Source: Caulobacter segnis
GTDB taxonomy: Bacteria > Pseudomonadota > Alphaproteobacteria > Caulobacterales > Caulobacteraceae
Assembly (NCBI RefSeq): GCF_019931575.1
Contig: NZ_CP082923.1
Location: 496,001-560,000, forward strand
Direction: 5' to 3'
Length of the DNA: 64,000 bases
Both the position numbers and the translations under genes were made by a program. Shown here in pieces: positions 52,456 through 62,313 of the stretch; position 1 is the first letter of the stretch; each line of letters starts with the position of its first letter. The notes beneath the pieces were generated by a model. It saw only the letters and a program-made list of their open reading frames with translations, was not told where the DNA came from and ran no database searches.

Positions 52456-53205
52456 TCAGCTCGCCGTCGCCGCGGCGAAGTCGCGCCAGGCCTTGGCCTC
52501 CTTGCGGAAGTGGGCGTGGGTCTTGGCGAGGCGTCTGTCGATCTCGGCCAGCTTCTCGCGGGCCTCGTCCTTGCGGCCGGTGCGGGCCAGGAAGACGGCG
52601 TAGCGGGCGATGCCCTCGAAGCCCGGATAGTTGTCGGCGGCCCAGCTGAGGGCGGTGTCGGCCTGGGTCTCGCGGCCCAGGGCGTGGTAGACGCGGCCCA
52701 GGGCCAGCATGGTGTGGGGCGTGCGGCCGGCGTTGGGCTGCTCGCCCAGCTTCTCCAGCAGCGGCAGGGCCTCGGCCGGGCGGTTCAGCTCGATCAGGGC
52801 GTTGGCGCGCCCCAGCAGCAGCTGGGCGTCGTCGGCGTACATGCCCGTCAGGCTGTCGGCGTAGAGCTTCTCGGCCTCGGCGTGCCTGCCCAGCTCGGTG
52901 GCGGCCACGGCCAGGCGGACGCGGTTGGCCACGGTGGGGGCGTCGTCGACGGCCTGGGCGGCCTCGCGGTACTCGCGCTGCGGATCCAGGGCCTTGCGGG
53001 CCGCCTGGCCCATCTTCTGGGCCGTGCGGCCGCCGAACCAGGTCGGCGCGATGATGGCCACGAAATAGACGATGCCGCCAATGGGCTGCAGGGCCAGGAT
53101 GATCCACAGCCAGTACATCTGCTGACCCGTGCGCACCACGTGCACGCACAGGGCGATGGCGATCAGGAACGACAGGCCGAGCAGCGGCAACGGAAGCGAG
53201 AACAT
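52456..53205 (-). CDS. Membrane-anchored TPR protein
   Basis: The 249-residue protein starts with two hydrophobic helices (about 5-25 and 33-55) that anchor it, then has about four tetratricopeptide-like repeats (residues 90-220; e.g. LLLGRANALIELNRPAEALPLLEKLGE and TMLALGRVYHALGRETQADTALSWA). Such proteins bring partners to the membrane. I do not recognise a specific name. It is 51 nt downstream of pth on the same strand. Confidence 0.82.
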   Translation of the reverse strand: MFSLPLPLLGLSFLIAIALCVHVVRTGQQMYWLWIILALQPIGGIVYFVAIIAPTWFGGRTAQKMGQAARKALDPQREYREAAQAVDDAPTVANRVRLAVAATELGRHAEAEKLYADSLTGMYADDAQLLLGRANALIELNRPAEALPLLEKLGEQPNAGRTPHTMLALGRVYHALGRETQADTALSWAADNYPGFEGIARYAVFLARTGRKDEAREKLAEIDRRLAKTHAHFRKEAKAWRDFAAATAS

Positions 53206-53256
53206 CAGGATCCCCGGGACTCTACGCTCGGTCTTTCTCGCGAGCGCGCGCGGCCG

Positions 53257-53877
53257 TCAATCGTCGGATTTGGCGGGCTTGCGCGGATCGGCCTTCGGCG
53301 CGGGGGCCAGGCGCATGACCTCGGCCTGATAGCGCTCGTCGTCGCCGACGGCGGCGAAGGGCAGGGCGTCGGCCAGGGCGTCCAGCATCGGGTCCAGCCA
53401 CTGGTGCTCGACCTTGTGGAAGTCGCCCAGCACGTAATGCATGACCGCGTCCTTGTGGCCCGGATGACCCACGCCGATGCGGCCCCGGCGGAAGGCGTCG
53501 CCGACCTGGCTGGTCACCGAGCGGATGCCGTTGTTGCCCGCCGCCCCGCCGCCCGACTTTATGCGGAAACGGCCCGGCGCCATGTCGATCTCGTCGTGGA
53601 AGACGATGACGTCGGCGGGCTTGAGTTTGAAGAACTTCATGGCCTCGCCCACGGCGCGGCCGCTCTCGTTGTAATAGGTCTTGGGCTTGAGCAGCAGCAG
53701 CTTGACCGGCCCGTCGGCCGTTCCGACCTGCCCCTCGCAGGCCAGGCCCTGGAAGCGGGCGCGCCACGGGGCCGTGCCCCACTTCCGCGCGATGGCGTCG
53801 ACGGCCATGAAGCCGACGTTGTGGCGGTTCTTCTCGTACTTGGGCTCGGGATTGCCCAGGCCGGCGAGGATCAGCAT
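53257..53877 (-). CDS. pth: Peptidyl-tRNA hydrolase
   Basis: The 206-residue enzyme recycles peptidyl-tRNA. It has GLGNPEPKYEKNRHNVGFMAVD, with the catalytic His, KLLLLKPKTYYNESGRAVGE, HDEIDMAPGRFRIKSGGGAAGNNGIRS and the C-terminal RL tail. The usual motif has a Met in TYMN; here it is TYYN, a common variant. It follows rplY on the minus strand but a terminator hairpin lies between. Confidence 0.96.
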   Translation of the reverse strand: MLILAGLGNPEPKYEKNRHNVGFMAVDAIARKWGTAPWRARFQGLACEGQVGTADGPVKLLLLKPKTYYNESGRAVGEAMKFFKLKPADVIVFHDEIDMAPGRFRIKSGGGAAGNNGIRSVTSQVGDAFRRGRIGVGHPGHKDAVMHYVLGDFHKVEHQWLDPMLDALADALPFAAVGDDERYQAEVMRLAPAPKADPRKPAKSDD

Positions 53878-53900
53878 GGCGGCGTCTCGTGGCGTTCAAA

Positions 53901-53930
53901 CGAAAACGGGCGGACCCGAAGGTCCGCCCG
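53901..53930 (-). terminator. Terminator after rplY
   Basis: CGGGCGGACC (53907-53916) pairs perfectly with GGTCCGCCCG (53921-53930) over 10 bp, with loop CGAA; on the minus strand TTTTCG follows. It lies 38 nt after the rplY stop and 24 nt before the pth start. Confidence 0.88.
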
Positions 53931-53967
53931 TCTCTTAGATCGGTTCGGTCAAAGGACCGACAGACGA

Positions 53968-54567
53968 TTAGGCTTCGGTCGTGGTGTCGCCGGCGTCCGA
54001 CTGGGCGGCCGACGAGGCCTTGACGTTGGCGATCACGAAGTCGCGGTCCTGGGCGGGCTTCACGCCGGCCGGCAGCTTCACTTCCGAGATGCGGATGACG
54101 TCGCCCAGGTCGTGGGCGGCCAGGTCGATGACCAGCTCTTCCGGGATCTTGTCGGCCGGGCAGGCCAGCTCGACGGTGTGACGGATGACTTCCAGCGTGC
54201 CGCCCTTCTTCAGGCCGACCGAGATGTCGTGGTTCTTGAAGTGCACCGGCACTTCGATCTTGATCAGCTGGTGCTCGTCGACGCGGTACAGGTCGAAGTG
54301 GACCGGCTCGTCGGTGACGGGGTGGAACTGGACGGCCTTGGCGATGACCGATTGCTTCTCGTCGCCGTGCTGCAGGGTGACCAGGTGGCCCAGCAGCTTG
54401 CCGGTGTACAGCGACTTGCGGAATTCGTTGGCCTTCACGGCGATGTTCACCGGAGCCTTGCCGCCGCCGTACAGGACGCCCGGGACCTTGCCTTCGCGGC
54501 GGACAGCGCGCGCGTTGCCGGTGCCGGCGCCGTCGCGGACTTCAACGTTCAGAATGATCTCGGCCAT
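53968..54567 (-). CDS. rplY: 50S ribosomal protein bL25 (Ctc form)
   Basis: The 199-residue protein binds 5S rRNA. It opens with ILNVEVRDGAGTGNARAVRREGKVPGVLYGGGKAPVNIAV and has the longer C-terminal beta domain (about 100-190) of the CTC/TL5 form, with VKLPAGVKPAQDRDFVIANV. The ATG at 54567 is clear. It is preceded by a terminator-separated lipoprotein gene and followed by pth, the widespread rplY-pth order. Confidence 0.96.
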   Translation of the reverse strand: MAEIILNVEVRDGAGTGNARAVRREGKVPGVLYGGGKAPVNIAVKANEFRKSLYTGKLLGHLVTLQHGDEKQSVIAKAVQFHPVTDEPVHFDLYRVDEHQLIKIEVPVHFKNHDISVGLKKGGTLEVIRHTVELACPADKIPEELVIDLAAHDLGDVIRISEVKLPAGVKPAQDRDFVIANVKASSAAQSDAGDTTTEA

Positions 54568-54670
54568 GGTCTTGTCTTTCTAGAGAGCCGGATGCTCTCC
54601 GCTGTGACCCAGCGCCTATGGCTGTATCGCCACGCTCGCCAGCGTCGTTTTGGGGTCGCGCTACATACAC

Positions 54671-54700
54671 AAAAGGGCCGGGCGACGCAACGCCCGGCCC
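54671..54700 (-). terminator. Terminator after the lipoprotein gene
   Basis: GGGCCGGGCG (54675-54684) pairs perfectly with CGCCCGGCCC (54691-54700); on the minus strand TTTTGTGT follows. It lies just after the stop of the lipoprotein gene at 54724 and isolates it from rplY. Confidence 0.9.
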
Positions 54701-54723
54701 CTTCGCAGCGATTTCGCGGGAAA

Positions 54724-55809
54724 TCAGCTCTTCTTGACGGCCTTGCGCGCGGCGGCGGCCTTGGCCTTCGCCTTGGCCGAGTTCGCGCCGGCGCCCTTCA
54801 CGGCGATCGATTCCTTGACCGGCATTGCGCGCGGCGGCTCGGGCGGCAGGCTGGCGCCGGCGCCCTTGGCCACGCAGGCCCCGGTGTCGATCAGGATGTG
54901 CTGGCCGAGGCAGAAGATGTCCTCGTAGTGCGGCTTGGACACGGCCAGACACTGGTAGAGGTTCAGCTTGGCCATGTTCAGGCAGTTGGCCGTGGCCCAG
55001 TCGCCGCTGAGGGCGTCGATCGAGGGCAGGTTGTTGTCGCCGGCCGCGCCCAGGGCCGCCAGAGCGGCCACGGCCAGGCCGCGGATGACGATCGGCTGGT
55101 AGGGAGCGGTGGCCGCGCGCGGGGTCAGGCCCAGCGGTTGGAGGCCGGTCGAGGCCTGCTGCAGCACGGCCACGTCGGCGCTCTCGGCCAGGGCCGGGGT
55201 GGCCGACAGGGTCTTGGCCGAGGCCAGGCGGCCGTCGCGGTCGAGCACGGAGGCCTTGGACCACGACGACTTCTGGACGTCGTAGGCGGCCTGCTTCACG
55301 GCCTTGCCGGCCATGTAGACCTTCAGGCCGTCGCCGCCGATCTGGTCGATGATCAGGCCCGCGGCGCTGTCGCTGCCCTTGAACACGGCGGCGTAGGACG
55401 GGTTGGAGAAGATGTTGGCGATCATCTCCTGGCGCTGGGCCGGATTGGCCGCGACCTCGCGCACCGAGGCGACGAAGGTGGGATCCTGCAGGGCCAGGAC
55501 GGCGGCGTAGGCGACCGCGCCGTTCATGAACGACTTGGCCTCGTAGGCCGCGCCGACCTTCAGCGAGGCCTGGATCTGCTCGCCGTTCTGGAACGATGGC
55601 GACACCTGGCCGGCGCGCGTCATCCAGCCGCGGAAGGCGCTGGCGCGCTCGACCAGGCTGGCCGACAGGGTGATCGGCGGGGTCGGCGGCGGGGCCTGGA
55701 CGACGGGCGGCGGCGCGGCGGGCGGCGGGGAGCTACAGGCCGCGACCAGCGCGGCCAGCGCAACGGCGGTCGTCGCCAGGACGACCCGCGTACGCGAAAA
55801 GGAACGCAT
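54724..55809 (-). CDS. Conserved lipoprotein with a basic Ala/Lys tail
   Basis: The 361-residue protein has a lipoprotein signal (1-25, lipobox LVAAC, Cys at residue 25), a Pro-rich linker (about 27-45) and a mostly helical domain with conserved segments (LSASLVERASAFRGWMTRAG, NEQ-type QIQASLKVGAAYEAKSF, AKLNLYQCLAVSKPHYEDIFCLGQHILIDTGACVAKG) that hold four Cys, plus a Lys/Ala tail (AKAKAKAAAARKAVKKS). ATG at 55809 is chosen as it opens the signal; earlier Mets (16 and 10 codons before) are possible. Widely found in Caulobacterales with no assigned function. A candidate CtrA box lies 103-117 nt upstream. Confidence 0.8.
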   Translation of the reverse strand: MRSFSRTRVVLATTAVALAALVAACSSPPPAAPPPVVQAPPPTPPITLSASLVERASAFRGWMTRAGQVSPSFQNGEQIQASLKVGAAYEAKSFMNGAVAYAAVLALQDPTFVASVREVAANPAQRQEMIANIFSNPSYAAVFKGSDSAAGLIIDQIGGDGLKVYMAGKAVKQAAYDVQKSSWSKASVLDRDGRLASAKTLSATPALAESADVAVLQQASTGLQPLGLTPRAATAPYQPIVIRGLAVAALAALGAAGDNNLPSIDALSGDWATANCLNMAKLNLYQCLAVSKPHYEDIFCLGQHILIDTGACVAKGAGASLPPEPPRAMPVKESIAVKGAGANSAKAKAKAAAARKAVKKS

Positions 55810-55911
55810 TTTCGAAAACTTCCCCATCAGTCTCGGCTCAGTCATGGGCCCGGAAGGCCCTGGGCGGCGCACGTAGCAGCCCGGGTCGGCGACATTGTGA
55901 CTGTCGTCCCG

Positions 55912-55926
55912 TTAACCAGACTTTTA
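55912..55926 (-). promoter_or_regulatory. Candidate CtrA box (TTAA-N7-TTTA)
   Basis: TTAA at 55912-55915, seven bases, then TTTA at 55923-55926. The Caulobacter CtrA consensus is TTAA-N7-TTAA, so one base differs. TTAACCAG, close to the CtrA half site TTAACCAT, also recurs at about 55969-55976. These lie 100-170 nt before the lipoprotein gene. Weak evidence on its own. Confidence 0.3.
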
Positions 55927-56006
55927 CAAGCGGCGCCGTGGCGTTAGGTGTTTTTCGGGGACGGCCGATTAACCAGGAACGGCGCGGCCGATGACGGCCC
56001 TGAAGG

Positions 56007-56945
<939 letters not shown>

Positions 56946-57084
56946 GGGGATATCTCGGAGTGGGGGTCGGCCGTTGCCGGGCCTTCTAGCAGCGATCGCC
57001 CCGGGCACAAGTGTTAACAGCGCGACTTTGCCGCTTCCGTACCCGGAGGATCTGTCGCGTGTCCCCCAAGCCTCACAGTTCGAC

Positions 57085-57876
57085 TCAGGCCTCCAGGCTG
57101 ATCGCCGACAGCAGCCGGCCGTAGTCGCCCTCGCCGTTCAGGAAGGCGCGGCGGTTGGAGAAGAACCATTCCTCCTCGGCCCGGGTGTCGCGGCCGACCC
57201 ATTCGCGGCGCTCGACGCCGGCGGTCTCCAGGCGGTCCAGCACGAACGACGGCAGGTCGAAGAAGCGCTTGTCCTCGGCTGCGCCCGGCTTGAAGAACCG
57301 GCCCGAGCCGGGGCAGTCGGCCTCGAACCGATGCAGGAACTCCAGGCCCACCTCGTAGGATTTCGGACCGATGCAGGGGCCGACGACGCCGGTGATGCGG
57401 TCGGGCCTGGCGCCCAGCTCGACCATGCAGTCGACGGCGGCCTGGACGACGCCGTCCAGCGCTCCGCGCCAGCCGGCGTGGGCGGCGGCCACGACGCGGG
57501 CCTCGGGATCGACCAGCAGCACCGGGGCGCAGTCGGCGGCCAGGGCCCCGCAGATCACGCCGGGCGTCCTGGTCACCACCGCGTCGCCTTGCGGCCGCAC
57601 GTCGCCCCACGAGCCGTCGGCCTTGATGGCGATGGTCGAATGGATCTGGAAGCAGGTGTTCAGGTCTTCGGGATCGCCGCCGAACCAGCGCGCGGCGCGG
57701 GCGCGGTTCTCGACCACGTCCGCCGGGTCGTCCTTGCTGCCGCGCCCGACGTTCAGGCTGTCGTAGATCCCGGTCGAGACCCCGCCCTGGCGCGTGAAGA
57801 AGGCGTGCTTCACCCCCGGCAGGCTGGACAGCAGGGGCGACTGGATGGTCGGCAGGTCGGGGGTCTTCTTGGTCAT
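57085..57876 (-). CDS. pgeF: Peptidoglycan editing factor PgeF / polyphenol oxidase (YfiH, DUF152)
   Basis: The 263-residue protein has the YfiH pattern: [52 protein letters not shown] and [12 protein letters not shown]. The copper/zinc-type ligands His-Cys-His are present in CFQIHST, ADC and [10 protein letters not shown] at 57876 starts exactly at MTKKTPD; it overlaps the MidA-like gene by four bases (ATGA). PgeF removes wrongly placed residues from the peptidoglycan peptide. It is in the operon lgt-midA-pgeF. Confidence 0.92.
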   Translation of the reverse strand: MTKKTPDLPTIQSPLLSSLPGVKHAFFTRQGGVSTGIYDSLNVGRGSKDDPADVVENRARAARWFGGDPEDLNTCFQIHSTIAIKADGSWGDVRPQGDAVVTRTPGVICGALAADCAPVLLVDPEARVVAAAHAGWRGALDGVVQAAVDCMVELGARPDRITGVVGPCIGPKSYEVGLEFLHRFEADCPGSGRFFKPGAAEDKRFFDLPSFVLDRLETAGVERREWVGRDTRAEEEWFFSNRRAFLNGEGDYGRLLSAISLEA

Positions 57877-58949
57877 GTCGCGTCCTCGAAGAGGGGGGGC
57901 GAAAGGTCGGGCGCGCAGAGGCACGCGACCTTGAACAGAGCGCCCATCTGCGCCTTGCCGATCAGACGATCAAGCTGTCTTCCAAGCTGGTCGGCGCGAT
58001 CGGGGCGGGCCTTGGCCAACGCCTGGGCGCGGGCCTCGATCCCCAGCGCCAGCAGGAACTCGGCCTGGCTGAGGATCGGACCGGCCTTGGCTCCGGTCTC
58101 GCGCGCGGCGGCGACCACGGCGGGGAAGTCGGCCCAGACGGTCAGGTCGGCCAGGCCGGCGGTCTTCAGCGGGTCGACCTTCACGTGGTTCTGGATCGCC
58201 TGCAGCGTGTCGCCGGCCTCGGGCTCGGCCCGGCCATAGTCGATCAGCAGCGCCGCGCCGCCGTCGGCGACCAGCCGATGGGCGATGTCCGAGGCCAGGG
58301 CGGCCTGGGCGGGGGAGGATTCCCAGATGCTTCCCTTGCCGGCTTCGGGAAGGTGAAGCGGCGCGGCGTCAGGCGATTTCCCCAGGCCGCGCAGCCCGAA
58401 CGCCAACTGACCATCCTCGCCCAGGCCGATCACACGCTCGGCCCAGCCGTCCTTCGTGCGGACGAACTGGCGGGCGGGCAGGCAGTCGAGCAACTCGTTG
58501 GCGACCAGGATCATCGGCGCGCCGCCGGGGACCTCGTCCAGCCGGCCGACCCAGCGCGGCGCGTCGCTCAGCTTCGCCGCCTGCTTGGCCTTCAGCGGCG
58601 CCGACACCTCGACCAGCCACACCTCGGCGGCGGCCAGGAACGCTGGATCCAGCCGTCCCGCCCTCAGCAGGTCGCTCATCAGCGTGCCGTCGCCCGGCCC
58701 CATCTCGACCAGGCGGAACGGGGCGGGGCGGCCCAGGCGGGTCCAGGTCTCGAGGACCCACAGGCCGATCAGCTCGCCGAACATCTGGCTGACCAGCGGG
58801 GCGGTGATGAAGTCGCCGCCGGCGCCCAGATCGGGGCGCGTGGCGTAGTAGCCGTCGCGCGGATCGTGCAGGCAGCGGGTGAAGAATTCGGGGACGCCGA
58901 TCGGCCCGTCCTGGGCGATCTGCGCCTTCAGGCGATCAAGCAGGCTCAT
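57873..58949 (-). CDS. MidA/NDUFAF7-like SAM-dependent methyltransferase
   Basis: The 358-residue class I methyltransferase has PIGVPEFFTRCLHDPRDGYYATRPDLGAGGDFITAP, the SAM motif VEMGPGDGTLMSDLLRA and ANELLDCLPARQF, as in human NDUFAF7 and bacterial MidA. In mitochondria it methylates an Arg of complex I. Here it is between lgt and pgeF, overlapping lgt by 14 bases and pgeF by four. Function in this bacterium is inferred from family. Confidence 0.92.
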   Translation of the reverse strand: MSLLDRLKAQIAQDGPIGVPEFFTRCLHDPRDGYYATRPDLGAGGDFITAPLVSQMFGELIGLWVLETWTRLGRPAPFRLVEMGPGDGTLMSDLLRAGRLDPAFLAAAEVWLVEVSAPLKAKQAAKLSDAPRWVGRLDEVPGGAPMILVANELLDCLPARQFVRTKDGWAERVIGLGEDGQLAFGLRGLGKSPDAAPLHLPEAGKGSIWESSPAQAALASDIAHRLVADGGAALLIDYGRAEPEAGDTLQAIQNHVKVDPLKTAGLADLTVWADFPAVVAAARETGAKAGPILSQAEFLLALGIEARAQALAKARPDRADQLGRQLDRLIGKAQMGALFKVACLCAPDLSPPLFEDAT

Positions 58950-59841
58950 GCGTCTCGGCGGGCTGGACCGGTTCCTTCAGCGCCTTCCACAGCAGCCAGC
59001 CGCCGACCAGGATCATCGGCGTCGACAGCAGCATGCCCATGGTCAGGCCCAGCGGGAAGTCGGGCATGCCGAGGTCCGGATTGCGCACGTTCTCCAGCGA
59101 CAGGCGGAACACCCCGTACGAGATCAGGAACATCGCCACGATGGCCCCGCGCCGTTGCAGCCACTTCAGGCGATAGACGCAGAAGGCCAGGATCAGGAAC
59201 AGCAGCAGGCCTTCCAGCCCCGCCTCGTACAGCTGGCTGGGATGGCGCGGCAGCGGGCCGGCGGGGCACAGGTGCTGGGGGTGATAGGCCTTGATCGTCT
59301 CGTTGCAGAAGACGATTCCCCACGGCCCGTCGGTCGGGCGGCCCCACAGCTCGCCGTTGATGAAGTTGGCGATGCGCCCGAAGAACAGGCCGATTGGCGC
59401 GACCGGCGCGATCAGGTCGCCCAGCTTCAGGATGTCGATCCTGTTGCGGCGGGCGAACAGGGCGATGGCGGCGCAGACGCCCAGGAAGCCGCCGTGGAAC
59501 GACATGCCGCCTTCCCAGATCTTCAGGGCGTCCAGCGGATGGGCCATCAGCCAGGTTCGCTGGTCGGTGTTCAGGAGCATGTAGAAGAGGATGTAGCCCA
59601 CGCGCCCGCCGACGATGATGCCCAGGGTGATCCACAGCACCAGGTCATCGATCTGCAACGGCGTGGCGGTGGGGGCGCGGCCGCCCCACAGGCTGTTTGT
59701 CCGGGTCAGGCGGATAGCGTAGCGCCAGCCCAGCAGGATGCCCGCCACATAGGCCAGGGCGTACCAGCGCAGGGCCAGCGGCCCCCATTGCAAGGCCCAG
59801 GGGCCGATGTGAACGACAGGATCGATGTCGGGAAAGATCAC
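58936..59841 (-). CDS. lgt: Prolipoprotein diacylglyceryl transferase
   Basis: The 301-residue inner-membrane enzyme adds the diacylglyceryl group to the lipobox Cys of prolipoproteins. It has seven membrane segments, GRVGYILFYML, the signature FGRIANFINGELWGRPTDGPWGIVF and HPSQLYEAGLEGLLLF. Its start is GTG at 59841 with GGAG nine nt upstream; longer upstream frames are not credible. It overlaps the MidA-like gene by 14 bases. It is divergent from the UbiK-like gene 118 nt away. Confidence 0.96.
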   Translation of the reverse strand: MIFPDIDPVVHIGPWALQWGPLALRWYALAYVAGILLGWRYAIRLTRTNSLWGGRAPTATPLQIDDLVLWITLGIIVGGRVGYILFYMLLNTDQRTWLMAHPLDALKIWEGGMSFHGGFLGVCAAIALFARRNRIDILKLGDLIAPVAPIGLFFGRIANFINGELWGRPTDGPWGIVFCNETIKAYHPQHLCPAGPLPRHPSQLYEAGLEGLLLFLILAFCVYRLKWLQRRGAIVAMFLISYGVFRLSLENVRNPDLGMPDFPLGLTMGMLLSTPMILVGGWLLWKALKEPVQPAETHEPA

Positions 59842-59959
59842 GCCGGACAGCTCCGTTCGGGACAGATCGTCGCACCTGTATAGGCTTCGGGCTTCGCTTT
59901 CATCCCCCGTTTCCCATATAAGAACGTCCAGCCCGCCTCTTGGGCCTCCCGGAACCGCG

Positions 59960-60229
59960 ATGCACAGCCAGAACCCCTTCTTCGACGAATTCGCCAAGCT
60001 GACCCAGGCGGCCATGGGCATCGCCCAGACGGCCGGCGAGGAGGCGAAGACCGCGATGCGGGCCCAGGCGGACCGCCTGGCGGCCGAATTCGACCTGATC
60101 CGCCGCGACGATTTCGAGGCCCTGAAGGCCGAGGTCGCCGCCCTGCGCGAAGAGGTCGCCGCGCTGAAAGCGGCCCCCAAGGAAGCCAAGAAGGCGCCGG
60201 CCAAGAAGGCCGCGACTTCAGGCGAATAG
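59960..60229 (+). CDS. BMFP-family accessory factor (UbiK-like)
   Basis: The 89-residue protein is a helical protein with the BMFP core (NPFFDEFAKLTQAAMGIAQTAGEEAKTAMRAQADRLAAEFDLIRRDDFEALKAEVAALREEV), ending in a basic Lys/Ala tail. UbiK helps ubiquinone synthesis enzymes and can fuse membranes. It has a coiled-coil of about 30 residues. It is divergent from lgt and followed after 132 nt by the YbjN-like gene. Confidence 0.88.
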   Translation: MHSQNPFFDEFAKLTQAAMGIAQTAGEEAKTAMRAQADRLAAEFDLIRRDDFEALKAEVAALREEVAALKAAPKEAKKAPAKKAATSGE

Positions 60230-60361
60230 ACGAATCGTCGCTCGCTTCCGACGTGAAGCGGGTTGAGACGAAAGCAACGAAGCAGATTAGTGTCCCCTGG
60301 TACGTGAGCGATTCATGGCGGGGGTAACCCTCGCCGTCGCGGGCGGGGACGTAGGTTTTTC

Positions 60362-60868
60362 ATGGATACCCAACCGGAAGACGACGACGTCCTGATGGCT
60401 CTCGACCCCCTCGAGGTGGTCGAGCATGTGCTGTCGGCCGAAAACCTGACCTTCGATCGCACGGAAGACGGCGACCTGGCCTTCGCGCTGAAAGGCGACT
60501 GGAAGGACTACGAGCTGTGGTTCGCCTGGCGACCCGAGGCCGACTGCCTGCAGTTGTGCCTGTCGCTGGACCTGCGCGCGCCGAAGTCGAAACGCGCCAA
60601 CGCCTACGAGCTGCTGGCCCTGATCAACCAGCGCGTCTGGCTGGGCCACTTCGAGGTCTGGACCGAGGACGGCGAGGTCGTGTTCCGTCACGCCCTGGCC
60701 CTGCCGGCCGGCGAGCGCCCGACCATGGCCCAGGCCGCCTCGATGATCGACGCGGCGGTGGAGGCGGCCGACCGCTTCTTCCCGGCCTTCGAATTCCTGC
60801 TCCAGGGCGCCAAGACCCCGGACCAGGCGATGGCCGCCTGCATGTTCGAGACCGTGGGCCAGGCCTGA
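60362..60868 (+). CDS. YbjN-domain protein
   Basis: The 168-residue protein has the YbjN pattern: DPLEVVEHVLSAENLTFDRTEDGDLAFALKG, then FAWRPEADCLQLCLSLDLRAP and ELLALINQRVWLGHFEVWTEDGEVVFRHALALPAGERPTMAQAASMIDAAVEAADRFFPAFEFLL. Related to T3SS chaperones in fold. Its gap has two GANTC sites (60232-60236, 60310-60314). ProC follows 74 nt later; in many alphaproteobacteria the two are adjacent. Confidence 0.88.
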   Translation: MDTQPEDDDVLMALDPLEVVEHVLSAENLTFDRTEDGDLAFALKGDWKDYELWFAWRPEADCLQLCLSLDLRAPKSKRANAYELLALINQRVWLGHFEVWTEDGEVVFRHALALPAGERPTMAQAASMIDAAVEAADRFFPAFEFLLQGAKTPDQAMAACMFETVGQA

Positions 60869-60942
60869 TCCCCGCCTTGGCCCTTGGCCAAGGTCGTTTC
60901 CGGGCTTAAGGGCGACGGCGATCAATCCGTCGGAGCCCCCTC

Positions 60943-61725
60943 ATGACCCCCATCCTCCTCCTCGGCGCCGGACGCATGGGCGGCGCTCTCGCTGAAGGTT
61001 GGCGCGACGCGGGGGCGTTCTCGGCCGCCGACCTGATCATCCGGGATCCGAACGTCGATCCCGCCGCCTTCGCCGGCGCGCGGGTCAATCCGCCGCTGGA
61101 GGCGCTGTCCGCCGCCAAGACCGTGCTGCTGGCCGTCAAGCCACAGATCTGGCGCGAGGCGGTCAAGGACGTGGTCCCGCACCTGGCTCCCGACGCCGTC
61201 ATCGTCTCGATCGCCGCCGGCGTCCGCGCGGCCGACATTTCCGAAGCCTTCGCCGGCCGGCGCGTGGCGCGGGTCATGCCGACCACCGCCGTCGCCATCG
61301 GCCGGGGCGCGGCCTCGATCTACGCCGAGGACGCCGAGGCCCGCGCCATCGCCCGCGCCCTGTTCGCGCCGGTCGCCACCGTGGTCGAGCTGGCCAGCGA
61401 GGACCTGCTGCACGCGGCCACCGCCGTCTCGGGTTCGGCCCCAGCCTATCTCTACGCCTTCGTCGAGGCGCTCGAGGCCGCCGGCGCCGCCCAGGGCCTG
61501 GACGAGGCCGACAGCGCCAAGCTGGCCCGCGCCACGATCATCGGCGCGGCGGCCCTGATGGAAAAGGGCGGCGAGGAGCCGGCCGAGCTGCGCAAGCAGG
61601 TCACCTCGCCGGGTGGCACCACGGCGGCGGCGCTGACCGTGCTGATGGGCGAGGGTGGCTTCGGCGACCTGCTGCCCAAGGCGCTGGACGCCTGCGTGAA
61701 CCGGTCGAAGGAACTGGGGGGCTAG
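60943..61725 (+). CDS. proC: Pyrroline-5-carboxylate reductase
   Basis: The 260-residue enzyme makes proline from pyrroline-5-carboxylate with NAD(P)H. It starts with the Rossmann loop ILLLGAGRMGGALAEGW, has VLLAVKPQIW, AVSGSAPAYLYAFVEALEAAG and the C-terminal ELRKQVTSPGGTTAAALTVL. ATG at 60943 is clear. It follows the YbjN-like gene and precedes the COQ9/TetR-like gene by 51 nt. Confidence 0.96.
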   Translation: MTPILLLGAGRMGGALAEGWRDAGAFSAADLIIRDPNVDPAAFAGARVNPPLEALSAAKTVLLAVKPQIWREAVKDVVPHLAPDAVIVSIAAGVRAADISEAFAGRRVARVMPTTAVAIGRGAASIYAEDAEARAIARALFAPVATVVELASEDLLHAATAVSGSAPAYLYAFVEALEAAGAAQGLDEADSAKLARATIIGAAALMEKGGEEPAELRKQVTSPGGTTAAALTVLMGEGGFGDLLPKALDACVNRSKELGG

Positions 61726-61776
61726 GATCCGAAGATTGTCTTGTCGCGGCCGGCATTCGGAGCCATCTGAATCGTC

Positions 61777-62313
61777 ATGACCGACGACATCCTCGACCGC
61801 GCCGCCGACGCCGCCCTGGCCCTCGCCGCCGATCGCGCCTGGCCGAACGTCTCCCTGCGCGACATCGCGGTGAAGGCCGAGGTTCCCTTCGCCGACCTCT
61901 ACGCCAGGGCCGCCAGCAAGGCCGCTGTGCTGGCCCATCTGTCGGCCCGCTTCGACCGCGCGGCCCTGGGCGTGGATTATCCGGAGAGCTCCGAACCCCA
62001 CGACCGCCTGTTCGACGCCGCCATGGCGCGCCTCGAGGCCATGGAGCCGCATCGCGCCGCCCTGCTGGCCATCGCGAAATCCGAAGGTCCGCTGGCCTCG
62101 GCGTCCCGCTTCCCGCGCATCGCCCGCGCGGTCCTGGAGGCCGCCGGCGTCCCCGCGACCCCGCCGCGCCTGCTGGCCATGACCGCCGTCTGGGCCCGCG
62201 TCGTCCAGGTCTGGCGCGACGACGAAGGCGCGCTGAACCGCACCATGGCCGAGCTGGACAAGCGCCTGAAACAGATGGCCGAGCGGCTGAAGAAGATCGG
62301 GGCGGGGTTCTAG
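61777..62313 (+). CDS. COQ9/TetR-fold protein
   Basis: The 178-residue protein has an N-terminal HTH similar to TetR (LALAADRAWPNVSLRDIAVKAEVPFADLYARAASKAAVLAHLSAR) and a helical rest ending MAELDKRLKQMAERLKKI. The position of the fold matches COQ9-like proteins, which are TetR-fold lipid binders of ubiquinone synthesis; the UbiK-like gene nearby is suggestive. It could equally be a TetR repressor. It shares its last four bases with the convergent kinase gene. A GAATC lies at 61769-61773, three nt upstream of its ATG. Confidence 0.7.
   Translation: MTDDILDRAADAALALAADRAWPNVSLRDIAVKAEVPFADLYARAASKAAVLAHLSARFDRAALGVDYPESSEPHDRLFDAAMARLEAMEPHRAALLAIAKSEGPLASASRFPRIARAVLEAAGVPATPPRLLAMTAVWARVVQVWRDDEGALNRTMAELDKRLKQMAERLKKIGAGF

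Noticed and set aside
52510..55947. 1145-codon plus-strand open frame across four minus-strand genes
   Set aside because: Passes antisense through the TPR protein, pth, rplY and the lipoprotein gene, all recognisable on the minus strand; low-complexity shadow.
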